Origin: Acidimicrobiia bacterium
GTDB taxonomy: Bacteria; Actinomycetota; Acidimicrobiia; Acidimicrobiales; Poriferisodalaceae
Reading direction: 5' to 3'
DNA: 64,000 bases
Assembly (NCBI GenBank): GCA_022820925.1
Contig: JAJEEO010000012.1
Coordinates: forward strand, 352,594 to 416,593
In this document: in pieces, positions 18,439 through 26,363 of the stretch
Numbering within the stretch: position 1 is the first letter of the stretch
Layout: every line of letters starts with the position of its first letter
The notes under the pieces: model-generated
Told to the model about the DNA's origin: nothing
The model's input: the letters and a program-made list of their open reading frames with translations, nothing else
Databases searched by the model: none
Made by a program: the position numbers and the translations under genes

Positions 18439-19140
18439 GTGCACCAACTCGACTCCCGTCTCGGAATCACTGCCGCGCGTTGGCGTGTGGTGGCCGCAGC
18501 CGCGGCCGTTGCGCTGCTGGTCAGCGCCTGCGGTCTGCTGAGCGACGACGAAACGGACGCGACGACGACCACTGCCGCTGCAGACGGGGCCATGACCGAG
18601 ACCGAGGCCGACTCCCCCACCGTGGTCACTGCCGCGCCGACGACGACTGAGGCCGGTGACGCGATGGCAGAAGACGAGCCTGACGGTCCTGACGTGACGG
18701 TCGAGTCGAAGCTCTCAACGGCCGGATTGGGACCGGTGCAGATCGGCCACTCCCTCGATGACGCCCGCACTGCCGCTGGAGCGCTGCTGATCGCCGTGCC
18801 CGGGGGCAGCGACGCGTGCCGCTACTACACGGTTCAGAACGGTCCCGAGGGCGTTCGCTTCCTGGCCGTCAACGCCGAGATCGTCCGTGTCGACATCGAA
18901 GCCGGGCCGATCACGACGATCTCGGGTTACGGCATCGGATCCACCCGGAGCGAGATCATCGAGGCTTTCGGCGACAGAATCGAGGACGGACCCGGGCTTT
19001 CGGCGATCCAGTACGTGCCGGTCGACGCCCCTGACATCGACAAGCGTGTGGTGTGGGAAGTGGACGAGGCCGGCGCTGTGATCTCCTTGCGGGCGGGGCG
19101 GCTTCCCCACATCGAACCGCGGGTGGCCTGCACCGGCTAG
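18439..19140 (+). CDS. Predicted lipoprotein of unknown function
   Basis: A 233-residue exported protein. The signal ends in a lipobox, LLVSAC, with the lipid-bearing Cys at residue 31, followed by a Thr/Ala/Asp/Glu-rich flexible stretch (to about residue 90) and a globular domain with GLGPVQIGHSLDDARTAAG and GYGIGSTRSEIIEAFGDRI. That pattern, a repeated start-of-domain GIG-T--E---AFG, recalls small actinobacterial periplasmic proteins of unknown role. GGAAGGG 8 bases before the GTG at 18439 favours this start; ATG 18397 is also possible but makes an unusually long signal. It converges with the M20 gene. Confidence 0.65.
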   Translation: MHQLDSRLGITAARWRVVAAAAAVALLVSACGLLSDDETDATTTTAAADGAMTETEADSPTVVTAAPTTTEAGDAMAEDEPDGPDVTVESKLSTAGLGPVQIGHSLDDARTAAGALLIAVPGGSDACRYYTVQNGPEGVRFLAVNAEIVRVDIEAGPITTISGYGIGSTRSEIIEAFGDRIEDGPGLSAIQYVPVDAPDIDKRVVWEVDEAGAVISLRAGRLPHIEPRVACTG

Positions 19141-19201
19141 ACGCGACAGGTCACAACAAGCTGACTGAGACTGTTCGGGCTGAAGCCAGCCGGTTGACGG
19201 C

Positions 19202-20566
19202 TCACCTGCTGACGGCGTCGCCCAGGTTCTTGATGACGTCGATCCACATCTGTGTGGTGAGTGCCAGCGAATCGACGTCGACGCGCTCGTCGTTGCCGTG
19301 GAAACGCAGCATGAAATCGTTGGAGTTGACCCGGTTGCTGAACAGGCCCGCCCCGTAGGCCACGGTGCCCTTGAGGCGGAAGAAGCGGGCGTCGGTCGCA
19401 CCGACGATGAGCTGAGGGATCACCGGCGCACCCGGGTGAGCCTTCGCCATCAGCTCGCTCAACAGCTGCCACATGGGCGTGTTGGTCGGCGAGAAGCTGG
19501 CGGGATCGTCGTGGAGGTGCTCGATCTCGACCTCGTCGAACAGCTCGCCGAGGGCTGCCTGCAGGTGCTCGTTCACGGCGACGGGATCGCCAGGCGCCGT
19601 GCGGATGTCGACTTCGATCTCGACCTTGTCGGGGATGATGTTGGTCTTGTTGCCGCCGCCGACGACATTGGGGCTGAACGTGGTGTGGCTGCACGCATGC
19701 AGGTGGCGCGCCAGGCCCGGCGAGTCGATGCCGGCGACAGCGTCGTAGACGCGGCCCGGGTCGAGCAGCGCTTCGCGTGTCTCATCGTCGACTCGCAGCG
19801 TCGAGACATGGTGCTGCCACATCTCGGTGAGCTGAGGCGCCGGCCGGTACTCGGCGATGCGGCGCACGATCTCGGCCGCCTTGACGAGAGCGTTGTCGGT
19901 GCCGAACGGCATGGAGCCGTGGCCGGGTGTGCCGCGCACGGTGAGCCGGCGCCAGCCGATCCCCTTCTCTCCCGCCGCCAGCGTGATCTTGGTGCCCTGG
20001 GGCGTGTGGTTGGGCATCCCGCCGAACTCGGTGAGCACGTAGTCGCACTCGATGGCATCCCAGTGGTGCTCGGCCATCCACTTGGCTCCGTAGGTGCCGC
20101 CGGCTTCCTCATCGGCAACGCCGAAGTAGATGACGTCGCCCTTCGGCCGGTACCCGCTGCGCACGATGTGACGGAACGCCACCGCCATCGACGAGGTCAG
20201 GTTGAGCATGTCGACCGCCCCGCGTCCCCACACCTCGCCGTCCACCAGCTCGCCGCCGAACGGGTCCCGGCTCCAGCCGTCGGCGTTCACCGGCACCACG
20301 TCGGTGTGGCCCATCAGGCACAGCTTGGGCGCCGACGGATCCGTGCCCGAGATGCGGGCCACCAGTGATCGGCGTCCCGGCTCAGATTCGAAGCTCTGCA
20401 CGTCGACGCCCGGGCCTTCGAGGTACGTCTCGAGCAGGTCGCTGTTGCGAACCTCCTCGCCCGATGCGACGGTTCCGTCGTTGACGCAGGCATTGCGGAT
20501 CATCTGCTGCAACAGCTCGACGGTCTCGTTGGTCAGCGCTGGATCGGTGTAGTCAAGGTCCCCCAT
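19202..20566 (-). CDS. M20 family metallopeptidase (ArgE/DapE-type)
   Basis: A 454-residue zinc hydrolase acting on the amide bond of an acylated amino acid or dipeptide. The five-ligand set is recognisable: MGHTDVVPVN, GRGAVDMLNLT (bridging Asp), VADEEAGGTYG (catalytic Glu and metal Glu), and late His in RFFRLKGT...GAGL. The dimerisation domain lies between, with RGTPGHGSMPFGTDNA. Related actinobacterial proteins are annotated M20/M25/M40, and the substrate is unknown. The start at 20566 is backed by a TAACAT box 7 bases upstream. Confidence 0.9.
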   Translation of the reverse strand: MGDLDYTDPALTNETVELLQQMIRNACVNDGTVASGEEVRNSDLLETYLEGPGVDVQSFESEPGRRSLVARISGTDPSAPKLCLMGHTDVVPVNADGWSRDPFGGELVDGEVWGRGAVDMLNLTSSMAVAFRHIVRSGYRPKGDVIYFGVADEEAGGTYGAKWMAEHHWDAIECDYVLTEFGGMPNHTPQGTKITLAAGEKGIGWRRLTVRGTPGHGSMPFGTDNALVKAAEIVRRIAEYRPAPQLTEMWQHHVSTLRVDDETREALLDPGRVYDAVAGIDSPGLARHLHACSHTTFSPNVVGGGNKTNIIPDKVEIEVDIRTAPGDPVAVNEHLQAALGELFDEVEIEHLHDDPASFSPTNTPMWQLLSELMAKAHPGAPVIPQLIVGATDARFFRLKGTVAYGAGLFSNRVNSNDFMLRFHGNDERVDVDSLALTTQMWIDVIKNLGDAVSR

Positions 20567-20573
20567 GGCAGCG

Positions 20574-20579
20574 ATGTTA
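20574..20579 (-). promoter_or_regulatory. TAACAT -10 box of M20 peptidase gene
   Basis: TAACAT on the minus strand stands 7 bases before the ATG at 20566, giving a leaderless transcript. It is half of a divergent promoter region shared with the acyl-CoA dehydrogenase gene. Confidence 0.45.
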
Positions 20580-20681
20580 CGACTGCGCCTGCACTCCGGG
20601 GGCTACTGAGACGCGTCAGCTCGGGTCATCCGGCCCGAACACCCCGCACGGCACTCCACAGTGACGTCCTGCAGACGCAAC

Positions 20682-20687
20682 TACCGT
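20682..20687 (+). promoter_or_regulatory. TACCGT -10 box of the ACAD-P450 operon
   Basis: TACCGT lies 8 bases before the ATG at 20696 and probably drives the four-gene operon that runs to 25420. Confidence 0.45.
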
Positions 20688-20695
20688 GGCAGGCG

Positions 20696-21835
20696 ATGAG
20701 CGCGCCCGCCGATGCCGAACTTGTCGACTCAGATCTCGCCGACTTTCGGGCCGAGGCATCGCAGTTCCTGAGCGATGCGGTTCGCGACGGCACGGCGTGC
20801 CCCGCGTACGGCGCGATCCTGATGCCTGCGCTGCATGACGAGGCCCGTGCCTGGCAGCGCTACTGCTGCGACCACGGCTGGGCCGGGCTGCACTGGCCGA
20901 CCGAATACGGCGGTCGCGGGCTGACGCGCGCGCACACCGGCGTGTGGATGGAGGAGTGCGAACGCGCAGGCGTGGCCCCCTACCTGAACCTGCAGGGGAC
21001 CGTGCTGGCCGGCGAGGCCATCCTGCGCTCCGGCACCGAACGCCAACGTGAGCAGTTCCTGGGTCCGATCCTGACCGGCGAGGAGCTGTGGTGCCAGCTG
21101 TTCAGCGAGCCCGGCAACGGCTCGGACTTGGGCGGGCTCACCTCGGCTGCAGTGCCCGACGGCAGCCACTACGTGCTGAACGGCCAGAAGGTGTGGTCGT
21201 CGAACGCCCAGTTCGCCGAGTACGGCATCTTGATGGCCCGCACCGAGCCGGATGCCCCCAAGCACCGCGGCATCAGCTTCTTCCTGCTCGACATGACGCT
21301 GCCCGGCATCGAAGTGCGCCCGATCAGGCAGATGACCGGCGACAGCGAATTCTGCGAGGTCTTCTTCGACGACGTCGCCATGCCCGGTGACGCACTGCTC
21401 GGCGAGCGCGGAGGCGGTTGGGGCGTGGCCATGGCGGTGCTGGAAGACGAGCGCGGCGGCGCCGGTTCCTCCGGGGTCATCAGCCTCCGCAAACGCCTCA
21501 CCAAGATGATCGAAGCGGCCGGAGATGCGGGACCGCTGAGTCGGCAGTCGCTCGCTCAACTGCACGCTCGGGGCCACGCCCTGGCGGCGCTGATGGAGCT
21601 GCACGGCGCTGATCCGCGCATGGCGCCAGTGGCCAAGCTGGCGAACAGCGAACTCGGCTACGACGAGGTCGCCATCGGCGCCGGCTTGCGCGGCGCCCAC
21701 GCCATGCTGACTTCGGAGGAGACCGAGGCGTTCCTGTACGCGCCGGGCATGCGCATCGCCGGGGGCACCAGCGAGATCCAGCGCAACATCATCGGCGAGC
21801 GGGTGCTCGGCCTGCCTCGCGAGCCGTCCCCCTAA
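20696..21835 (+). CDS. Acyl-CoA dehydrogenase
   Basis: A 379-residue FAD enzyme that would desaturate an acyl-CoA. FAD/substrate segments appear in order: HWPTEYGGRGLTRAHTGVWM, LFSEPGNGSDLGGL, NGQKVWSSNAQFAEYGILMART, and the C-terminal GAHAMLTSEETEAFLYAPGM then IAGGTSEIQRNIIGERVLGLP. The family's catalytic Glu usually lies either on the helix near residue 245 or close to the C-terminal GGT motif; I did not fix it here. It is the first gene of a same-strand run with P450 (74-base gap), luciferase-like enzyme and hydrolase, so it likely serves the same degradative route. Confidence 0.9.
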   Translation: MSAPADAELVDSDLADFRAEASQFLSDAVRDGTACPAYGAILMPALHDEARAWQRYCCDHGWAGLHWPTEYGGRGLTRAHTGVWMEECERAGVAPYLNLQGTVLAGEAILRSGTERQREQFLGPILTGEELWCQLFSEPGNGSDLGGLTSAAVPDGSHYVLNGQKVWSSNAQFAEYGILMARTEPDAPKHRGISFFLLDMTLPGIEVRPIRQMTGDSEFCEVFFDDVAMPGDALLGERGGGWGVAMAVLEDERGGAGSSGVISLRKRLTKMIEAAGDAGPLSRQSLAQLHARGHALAALMELHGADPRMAPVAKLANSELGYDEVAIGAGLRGAHAMLTSEETEAFLYAPGMRIAGGTSEIQRNIIGERVLGLPREPSP

Positions 21836-21909
21836 AGTTGGCGGGCCGGTCGGCGTCACGCGGCCGGAGCACAGCCCTGCGCAGAACACAGAGTGGCGAG
21901 GGAGCCGAC

Positions 21910-23232
21910 ATGGCGGTTGTTACCGAGGCTGAACGGGAGGAATGGCGGGCCGGCAACGCGGTGAGCCCCGACCGAGAGCAAGCGCACTTCGGCGCCGGCG
22001 TCCCAGCCGCCGCCGATCTCGCCCTCGAGGAGATCAACCCGCTCAACCCTCATCTGTTCCGCGAGGATCGCTGGCACGATCACTTCGCGCGCCTGCGTCG
22101 GGAAGATCCCGTCCACTTCAACGAGATGGGTTCAGCAGGACGCTATTGGTCGGTCACCAAATGGGCCGACGTCCGAGAGGTGGAGAGCAACGACGAGACG
22201 TTCTGCTCGGCCCACGGCATCACCATCGGACCGCCCACAGACACCGACTTGCCTCCGACGACGCCCCTGAACTCGTTCATCACCATGGACGCGCCCGAGC
22301 ATCGCCCCCAGCGCCGCACTGTTCAGCCCATGATGGCCCCGACCAACCTGCGCGACCTCGAGTCGCTCATCCGGGAACGCGCCACGAACGTGCTCGACTC
22401 CCTGCCGGAGGGCGAGACGTTCGACTGGGTCGACACCGTGTCGGTCGAGCTGACCACGCTGATGCTGGCGACCCTGTTCGACTTCCCGCTGGAAGACCGC
22501 CGCAAGCTCACCCGCTGGTCCGACCTGGTCACCACCATCCCTGGTCCCGACGGGATCGTCGAGACCAGCGCCCAGCGGCGCGAAGAGTTCTCCGACTGCC
22601 TCCCCTACTTCGAGCGGCTCTGGGAAGAGCGGCGGACCAACCCCGGCAACGACATGATCTCGATGCTGGTCCACGGCGATGCCACCAGCCACCTTCCCGC
22701 CGCAGCCCACCTCGGCAATCTGATCCTGCTGATCGTGGGCGGCAACGACACCACACGCAACACCATGTCGGGCAGCGTCTACGCGCTCAACAAGTACCCC
22801 GATCAGTACGACAAGCTCATCGCGAATCCCGATCTCATCGCCGGCTTCGTGCCCGAGATCATCCGCTGGCAGACACCGCTGTCGTACATGCGGCGCACTG
22901 CCACGAAGGACTGCGAGGTCGGAGGCAAGCAGATCCGCAAGGACGATCAGGTGCTGATGTGGTACGTGTCGGCCAATCGCGACGAGGACGTCTTCGGCGA
23001 CGATGCCGACGACCTCGACATCGAACGTCACAACGCCGCCAGCCATCTCTCGTTCGGCTACGGCTTCCACTACTGCCTCGGCAGCCGGCTGGCCGAGCTG
23101 CAGCTGCGGGTGCTGTGGGAGGAGATCCTGCCGCGCTTCGAGCGCATCGAGGTCCAAGCCGAGCCCGATCGCTCGCTCTCGTCGTTCATTCACGGCTACA
23201 CCCACCTCCCCGTCCAAGTCACCCGGCGGTAG
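21910..23232 (+). CDS. Cytochrome P450
   Basis: A 440-residue soluble bacterial P450. Signature elements are the I-helix oxygen-activation motif GGNDTT (residues 277-282), the K-helix EIIR (316-319) and the heme loop FGYGFHYCLG with the thiolate Cys389. The overall sequence, including MDAPEHRPQRRTVQP and MRRTATKDCEVGGKQIRKDD, is closest in feel to CYP124/125/142-type enzymes that hydroxylate branched alkyl or sterol side chains, and to linalool hydroxylases; this is inference. GGGAG 6 bases before the ATG at 21910 fixes the start. A ferredoxin partner is not adjacent; a P450-type ferredoxin lies at 58.2 kb. Confidence 0.93.
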   Translation: MAVVTEAEREEWRAGNAVSPDREQAHFGAGVPAAADLALEEINPLNPHLFREDRWHDHFARLRREDPVHFNEMGSAGRYWSVTKWADVREVESNDETFCSAHGITIGPPTDTDLPPTTPLNSFITMDAPEHRPQRRTVQPMMAPTNLRDLESLIRERATNVLDSLPEGETFDWVDTVSVELTTLMLATLFDFPLEDRRKLTRWSDLVTTIPGPDGIVETSAQRREEFSDCLPYFERLWEERRTNPGNDMISMLVHGDATSHLPAAAHLGNLILLIVGGNDTTRNTMSGSVYALNKYPDQYDKLIANPDLIAGFVPEIIRWQTPLSYMRRTATKDCEVGGKQIRKDDQVLMWYVSANRDEDVFGDDADDLDIERHNAASHLSFGYGFHYCLGSRLAELQLRVLWEEILPRFERIEVQAEPDRSLSSFIHGYTHLPVQVTRR

Positions 23233-23279
23233 CCGCAACCGTTGCTTCGCCCGAGCCTGATCCCCGAAGGAGTCCTCAC

Positions 23280-24563
23280 ATGACCGTGAAGTTCTGCTGG
23301 TTCAACCTGATGCCGTGGCCCGATCTGCCCGACGACTTCAAGACCGAGCACCGGTCGGTCTGGGTCGACATCGACGGCTCGCTGTTCGACCCCGAGCGCG
23401 CCAACGGCGTCTACCACGAGTACATGGACCAGCTGGAGTTCGCCGACGAGCTCGGCTACGACGGCATCGGCGTCAACGAGCATCACCAGAACGGCTACGG
23501 CATCATGCCCAGCCCCAACATCATCGCTGCGGGCCTGGCCCGGCGGACCTCACAGGCGGCGATCTGCGTGATCGGCAACTCGATCGCCCTGTACAACCCG
23601 CCGCACCGGGTGGCCGAGGAGTTCGCCATGCTCGACTGCCTGAGCGGCGGCCGGCTGGTGGCGGGTTTCCCGGTGGGCACGCCGATGGACACCAACTTCA
23701 CCTACGGGCAGATCCCTGCGCTGACCCGTGAGAAGTACTACGAGGCCCACGACCTGATCATGGAGGCGTGGACCAACCCTGACGTGTTCGCCTTCGACGG
23801 CAAGTACACCCAGCTGCGCTACGTGAACTGCTGGCCCAAGCCGATCCAGCAGCCGCACCCGCCGATCTACATCCCCGGCGGCGGCTCGATCGAGACGTGG
23901 GACTTCTGCCTGGAGAACGATTACAACTACTCCTATCTGAGCTTCAACGGGTACCTGGCGGGCCAGACGCTGATGGACGGGTACTGGAACCGTGTGGGCG
24001 AGCTCGACAAGTCGATGACGCCGGGGCGTGCGGGGTTCGCGCAGATCATCTGCACGGCGGCCACCGACGCCGAAGCCGAGGAGCTCTACAGCGAGCACAT
24101 GCTGTATTTCTTCAACCGCTGCCTGCATGTGTTCCCCGGCTTCGCCGACCCGCCGGGCTACCGGACGGTCAAGACCATCCAGGCGGGCAAGCTCGACCAG
24201 TTCCGCAAAGAGAACCAGGCGCTGTTCAAGCGGCTGACTTGGAAGGACCTGGTCGAGGGCGGCTACGTCATCGCGGGCTCCCCCGACACCGTGCGCGAGC
24301 GCATGGAGGACATGATCAAGCGGCTGCGGGTCGGCACGGTGTTCTGCCTGCTGCACATGGGCAACATGCCCGACTGGAAGACCCGCTACTCGAGCCAGCT
24401 CTTCGCCGAGAAGGTGATGCCCGGGCTGCGCGGCATCTGGGGCGACGAGTTCGCCGACGCGGGGGACTGGTGGTGCAAGCCGATGGATGACCGCGTGCGT
24501 CCCGAGGACACCATGGCCGACGCCCGCCGCTACCCCGAGGCGCCCCGGGGCCCGGTGGCATGA
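23280..24563 (+). CDS. Luciferase-like (LLM class) flavin-dependent oxidoreductase
   Basis: A 427-residue TIM-barrel monooxygenase of the bacterial luciferase superfamily, using FMNH2 or F420. Seen: DELGYDGIGVNEHHQNGYGI, with the family's EHH, the barrel strand AICVIGNSIALYNPPHRVAEEFAMLD, the GGRLVAGFPVGTP loop, PIYIPGGGSIETW and IAGSPDTVRERMEDMIK near the end. AAGGAG 8 bases ahead fixes the ATG at 23280; its stop overlaps the next gene by ATGA. Next to a P450 and a hydrolase, a hydroxylating or Baeyer-Villiger-type role on a ketone is plausible but unproven. Confidence 0.92.
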   Translation: MTVKFCWFNLMPWPDLPDDFKTEHRSVWVDIDGSLFDPERANGVYHEYMDQLEFADELGYDGIGVNEHHQNGYGIMPSPNIIAAGLARRTSQAAICVIGNSIALYNPPHRVAEEFAMLDCLSGGRLVAGFPVGTPMDTNFTYGQIPALTREKYYEAHDLIMEAWTNPDVFAFDGKYTQLRYVNCWPKPIQQPHPPIYIPGGGSIETWDFCLENDYNYSYLSFNGYLAGQTLMDGYWNRVGELDKSMTPGRAGFAQIICTAATDAEAEELYSEHMLYFFNRCLHVFPGFADPPGYRTVKTIQAGKLDQFRKENQALFKRLTWKDLVEGGYVIAGSPDTVRERMEDMIKRLRVGTVFCLLHMGNMPDWKTRYSSQLFAEKVMPGLRGIWGDEFADAGDWWCKPMDDRVRPEDTMADARRYPEAPRGPVA

Positions 24564-25420
24564 GCGCCACCGAGACAGCGCCTGCGCCGGCGTTCGAGGA
24601 GGTTGTCGTCACGACTCGGCGAGGCGTGACTGCGCCGGTGCGGGTCTACGAGCCTGCGGGCGGCGCTTCGGCGGGCGCGGCGACTGTGCTGGCGCTGCAC
24701 GGCGCCGGCGGCTGGCTGCCGGGCGAGCCCGTGCTCGACGGTCTGGCCGCTGCCGGGCTGCGCGTGGTGGCACCCGTGTGGCCTGCGTGGAGCGAGCACG
24801 GCGACGAGGACCGCCTGTCGGACATGCAGGATTTCGCGCTGCACGGCTGGGACGTTGCCACCGAGATGGGCCTGCTGCAGGGCGGCGGCGCTGGCGAGCT
24901 GCACCTGATGGGCCACTCCATGGGCGGCATGATCGCGGCGGAGATGGCAGCGCTGGCGCCCCAGTCGGCGGCTCGGATGGCCCTGCTGTGCCCGGCGGGG
25001 ATGTGGCTGGGCGACCACCCGATTCCCGACATCTTCGCGATGCTCCCCTACCAGCTTGCCGAGGTGCTGTTCGCCGATCCCGACGTGGGCGAGGAGGTGC
25101 TGACCGGCGGTGCCGACTTCTCCGACAACGAGACGCTGACGCGCTTCATGGTGGCGCGGGCTCGCCAGCAGGGCATGGCCGGCAAGATCCTGTTCCCGAT
25201 CCCCAACCGGCGTTTCTCAGAGCGGGCATACCGGGTGACGCTGCCCACGCTGCTGGTGTGGGGCCGCCAAGACCGCCTGATCCCGCCTGCCTACGCCGAT
25301 GCATGGCAAGCGGCCCTGCCCGACGCAACAGTCGAGCTGGTCGACGGCGCCGGCCACATGCTCCCCTACGAGCAGTCAGCAGCCGTCGTTGCGGCCGTTA
25401 CGTCCCACCTGACGAGCTGA
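24560..25420 (+). CDS. Alpha/beta hydrolase, last gene of P450 operon
   Basis: A 286-residue hydrolase. After a roughly 40-residue leader strand region comes LALHGAGGWLPG (oxyanion hole), the nucleophile elbow LMGHSMGGMIAAEM, the acid in LLVWGRQDRLIPP and the His in VDGAGHMLPYE: a complete triad. It is translated with a 4-base ATGA overlap after the luciferase-like gene, so it probably takes that enzyme's product, for example an ester or lactone. The 3' end overlaps the convergent esterase gene by 23 bases. Confidence 0.88.
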   Translation: MSATETAPAPAFEEVVVTTRRGVTAPVRVYEPAGGASAGAATVLALHGAGGWLPGEPVLDGLAAAGLRVVAPVWPAWSEHGDEDRLSDMQDFALHGWDVATEMGLLQGGGAGELHLMGHSMGGMIAAEMAALAPQSAARMALLCPAGMWLGDHPIPDIFAMLPYQLAEVLFADPDVGEEVLTGGADFSDNETLTRFMVARARQQGMAGKILFPIPNRRFSERAYRVTLPTLLVWGRQDRLIPPAYADAWQAALPDATVELVDGAGHMLPYEQSAAVVAAVTSHLTS

Positions 25421-26309
25421 ACGGCGCGGCCAGAAAGGCGGCGGCTTCGGCGAGTGCTTGGTTGGCCTCGGGCAGGTCGTGGTAGTGCCACGTGTGCCAC
25501 ATGTGTTCCCAGAGGTCGAGCGTGACCTCGACGCCGGCGGCTGCCGCCCGGCGTTGCAGTTCTACGGCTTGGGCCGCCAGCGGCTCGTCGGCAGCTGCAT
25601 GGACGAGCACGGGGCACAATCCGCTGAGCTCAGCGCGTAGCGGCGACAGGCGAGGGTCGGCAGGGTGGGCGTCGCCCGTGTAGCAGTCGATGAGTCGGCG
25701 CTCGTCATCACCCGGGGATGGACGACCGGACACAGAAACATGGTCCAGCACGGGGCTGAACAGCACTGCGGCGACCGGCGCCACGCCCTTCGCCGCAGCC
25801 ATCACCGCAGCGCTCAGCGCGAGCGCTCCACCGGACGAATCGCCGGCGAGCGCCACAGGCGTGCCCTCAGCGGCGAGCGCGAGACACACGGCCAAAACGT
25901 CGTCCAGCGCTGCCGGGAACGGATGCTCGGGCGGTCGGCGATAGTCCACCGAGACCACACGCAGGGTCCGGGCCAAGCGGGCGGTGATCGGGATCGCCAC
26001 CGCTGCGCTGCCCAGCACGTAGCCGCCTCCGTGCACATAGACCACGGTCGGCGATCCGGCGTCGGGTGGCGGGCCAGCCACTCGACACCCCACGCCGCCA
26101 ACTATCGCCTGCCGGTGAGGCACCGCAGGATCGTCGTCCTCGCCCCACAGTGCATTGGTCGCAGCCCGCCAGCGAGCGACCGCCGCCAAGTCCGTCAGGT
26201 CCGGAATCTGGATCGGCACCGACGGCCTGCGCCGGGCCCGGTATGCGGCAGCTTCGGGCGACAGCCGGTGCCGACGGAGGAATCGCGCGGCGGCTGGGTC
26301 TGCGCTCAC
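25398..26309 (-). CDS. Alpha/beta hydrolase, hormone-sensitive-lipase-like esterase
   Basis: A 303-residue esterase of the HSL (family IV) type: VVYVHGGGYVLGSAA carries the HGGG oxyanion signature and LAGDSSGGALALSAA the nucleophile Ser. The acidic residue is likely in HAAADEPLAAQAV, and the His lies in the His-rich EHMWHTWHYHD. A cap region of about 60 residues precedes the domain. GTG at 26309 has GAGG 6 bases ahead. It overlaps the convergent P450-operon hydrolase by 23 bases. Acyl-chain preference is unknown. Confidence 0.88.
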   Translation of the reverse strand: MSADPAAARFLRRHRLSPEAAAYRARRRPSVPIQIPDLTDLAAVARWRAATNALWGEDDDPAVPHRQAIVGGVGCRVAGPPPDAGSPTVVYVHGGGYVLGSAAVAIPITARLARTLRVVSVDYRRPPEHPFPAALDDVLAVCLALAAEGTPVALAGDSSGGALALSAAVMAAAKGVAPVAAVLFSPVLDHVSVSGRPSPGDDERRLIDCYTGDAHPADPRLSPLRAELSGLCPVLVHAAADEPLAAQAVELQRRAAAAGVEVTLDLWEHMWHTWHYHDLPEANQALAEAAAFLAAPFSSSGGT

Positions 26310-26363
26310 GGTGACCTCGTTGCGGTCGGGTCGAAGCAGCTGCGGTGCAGCGGCGACGCCGGA

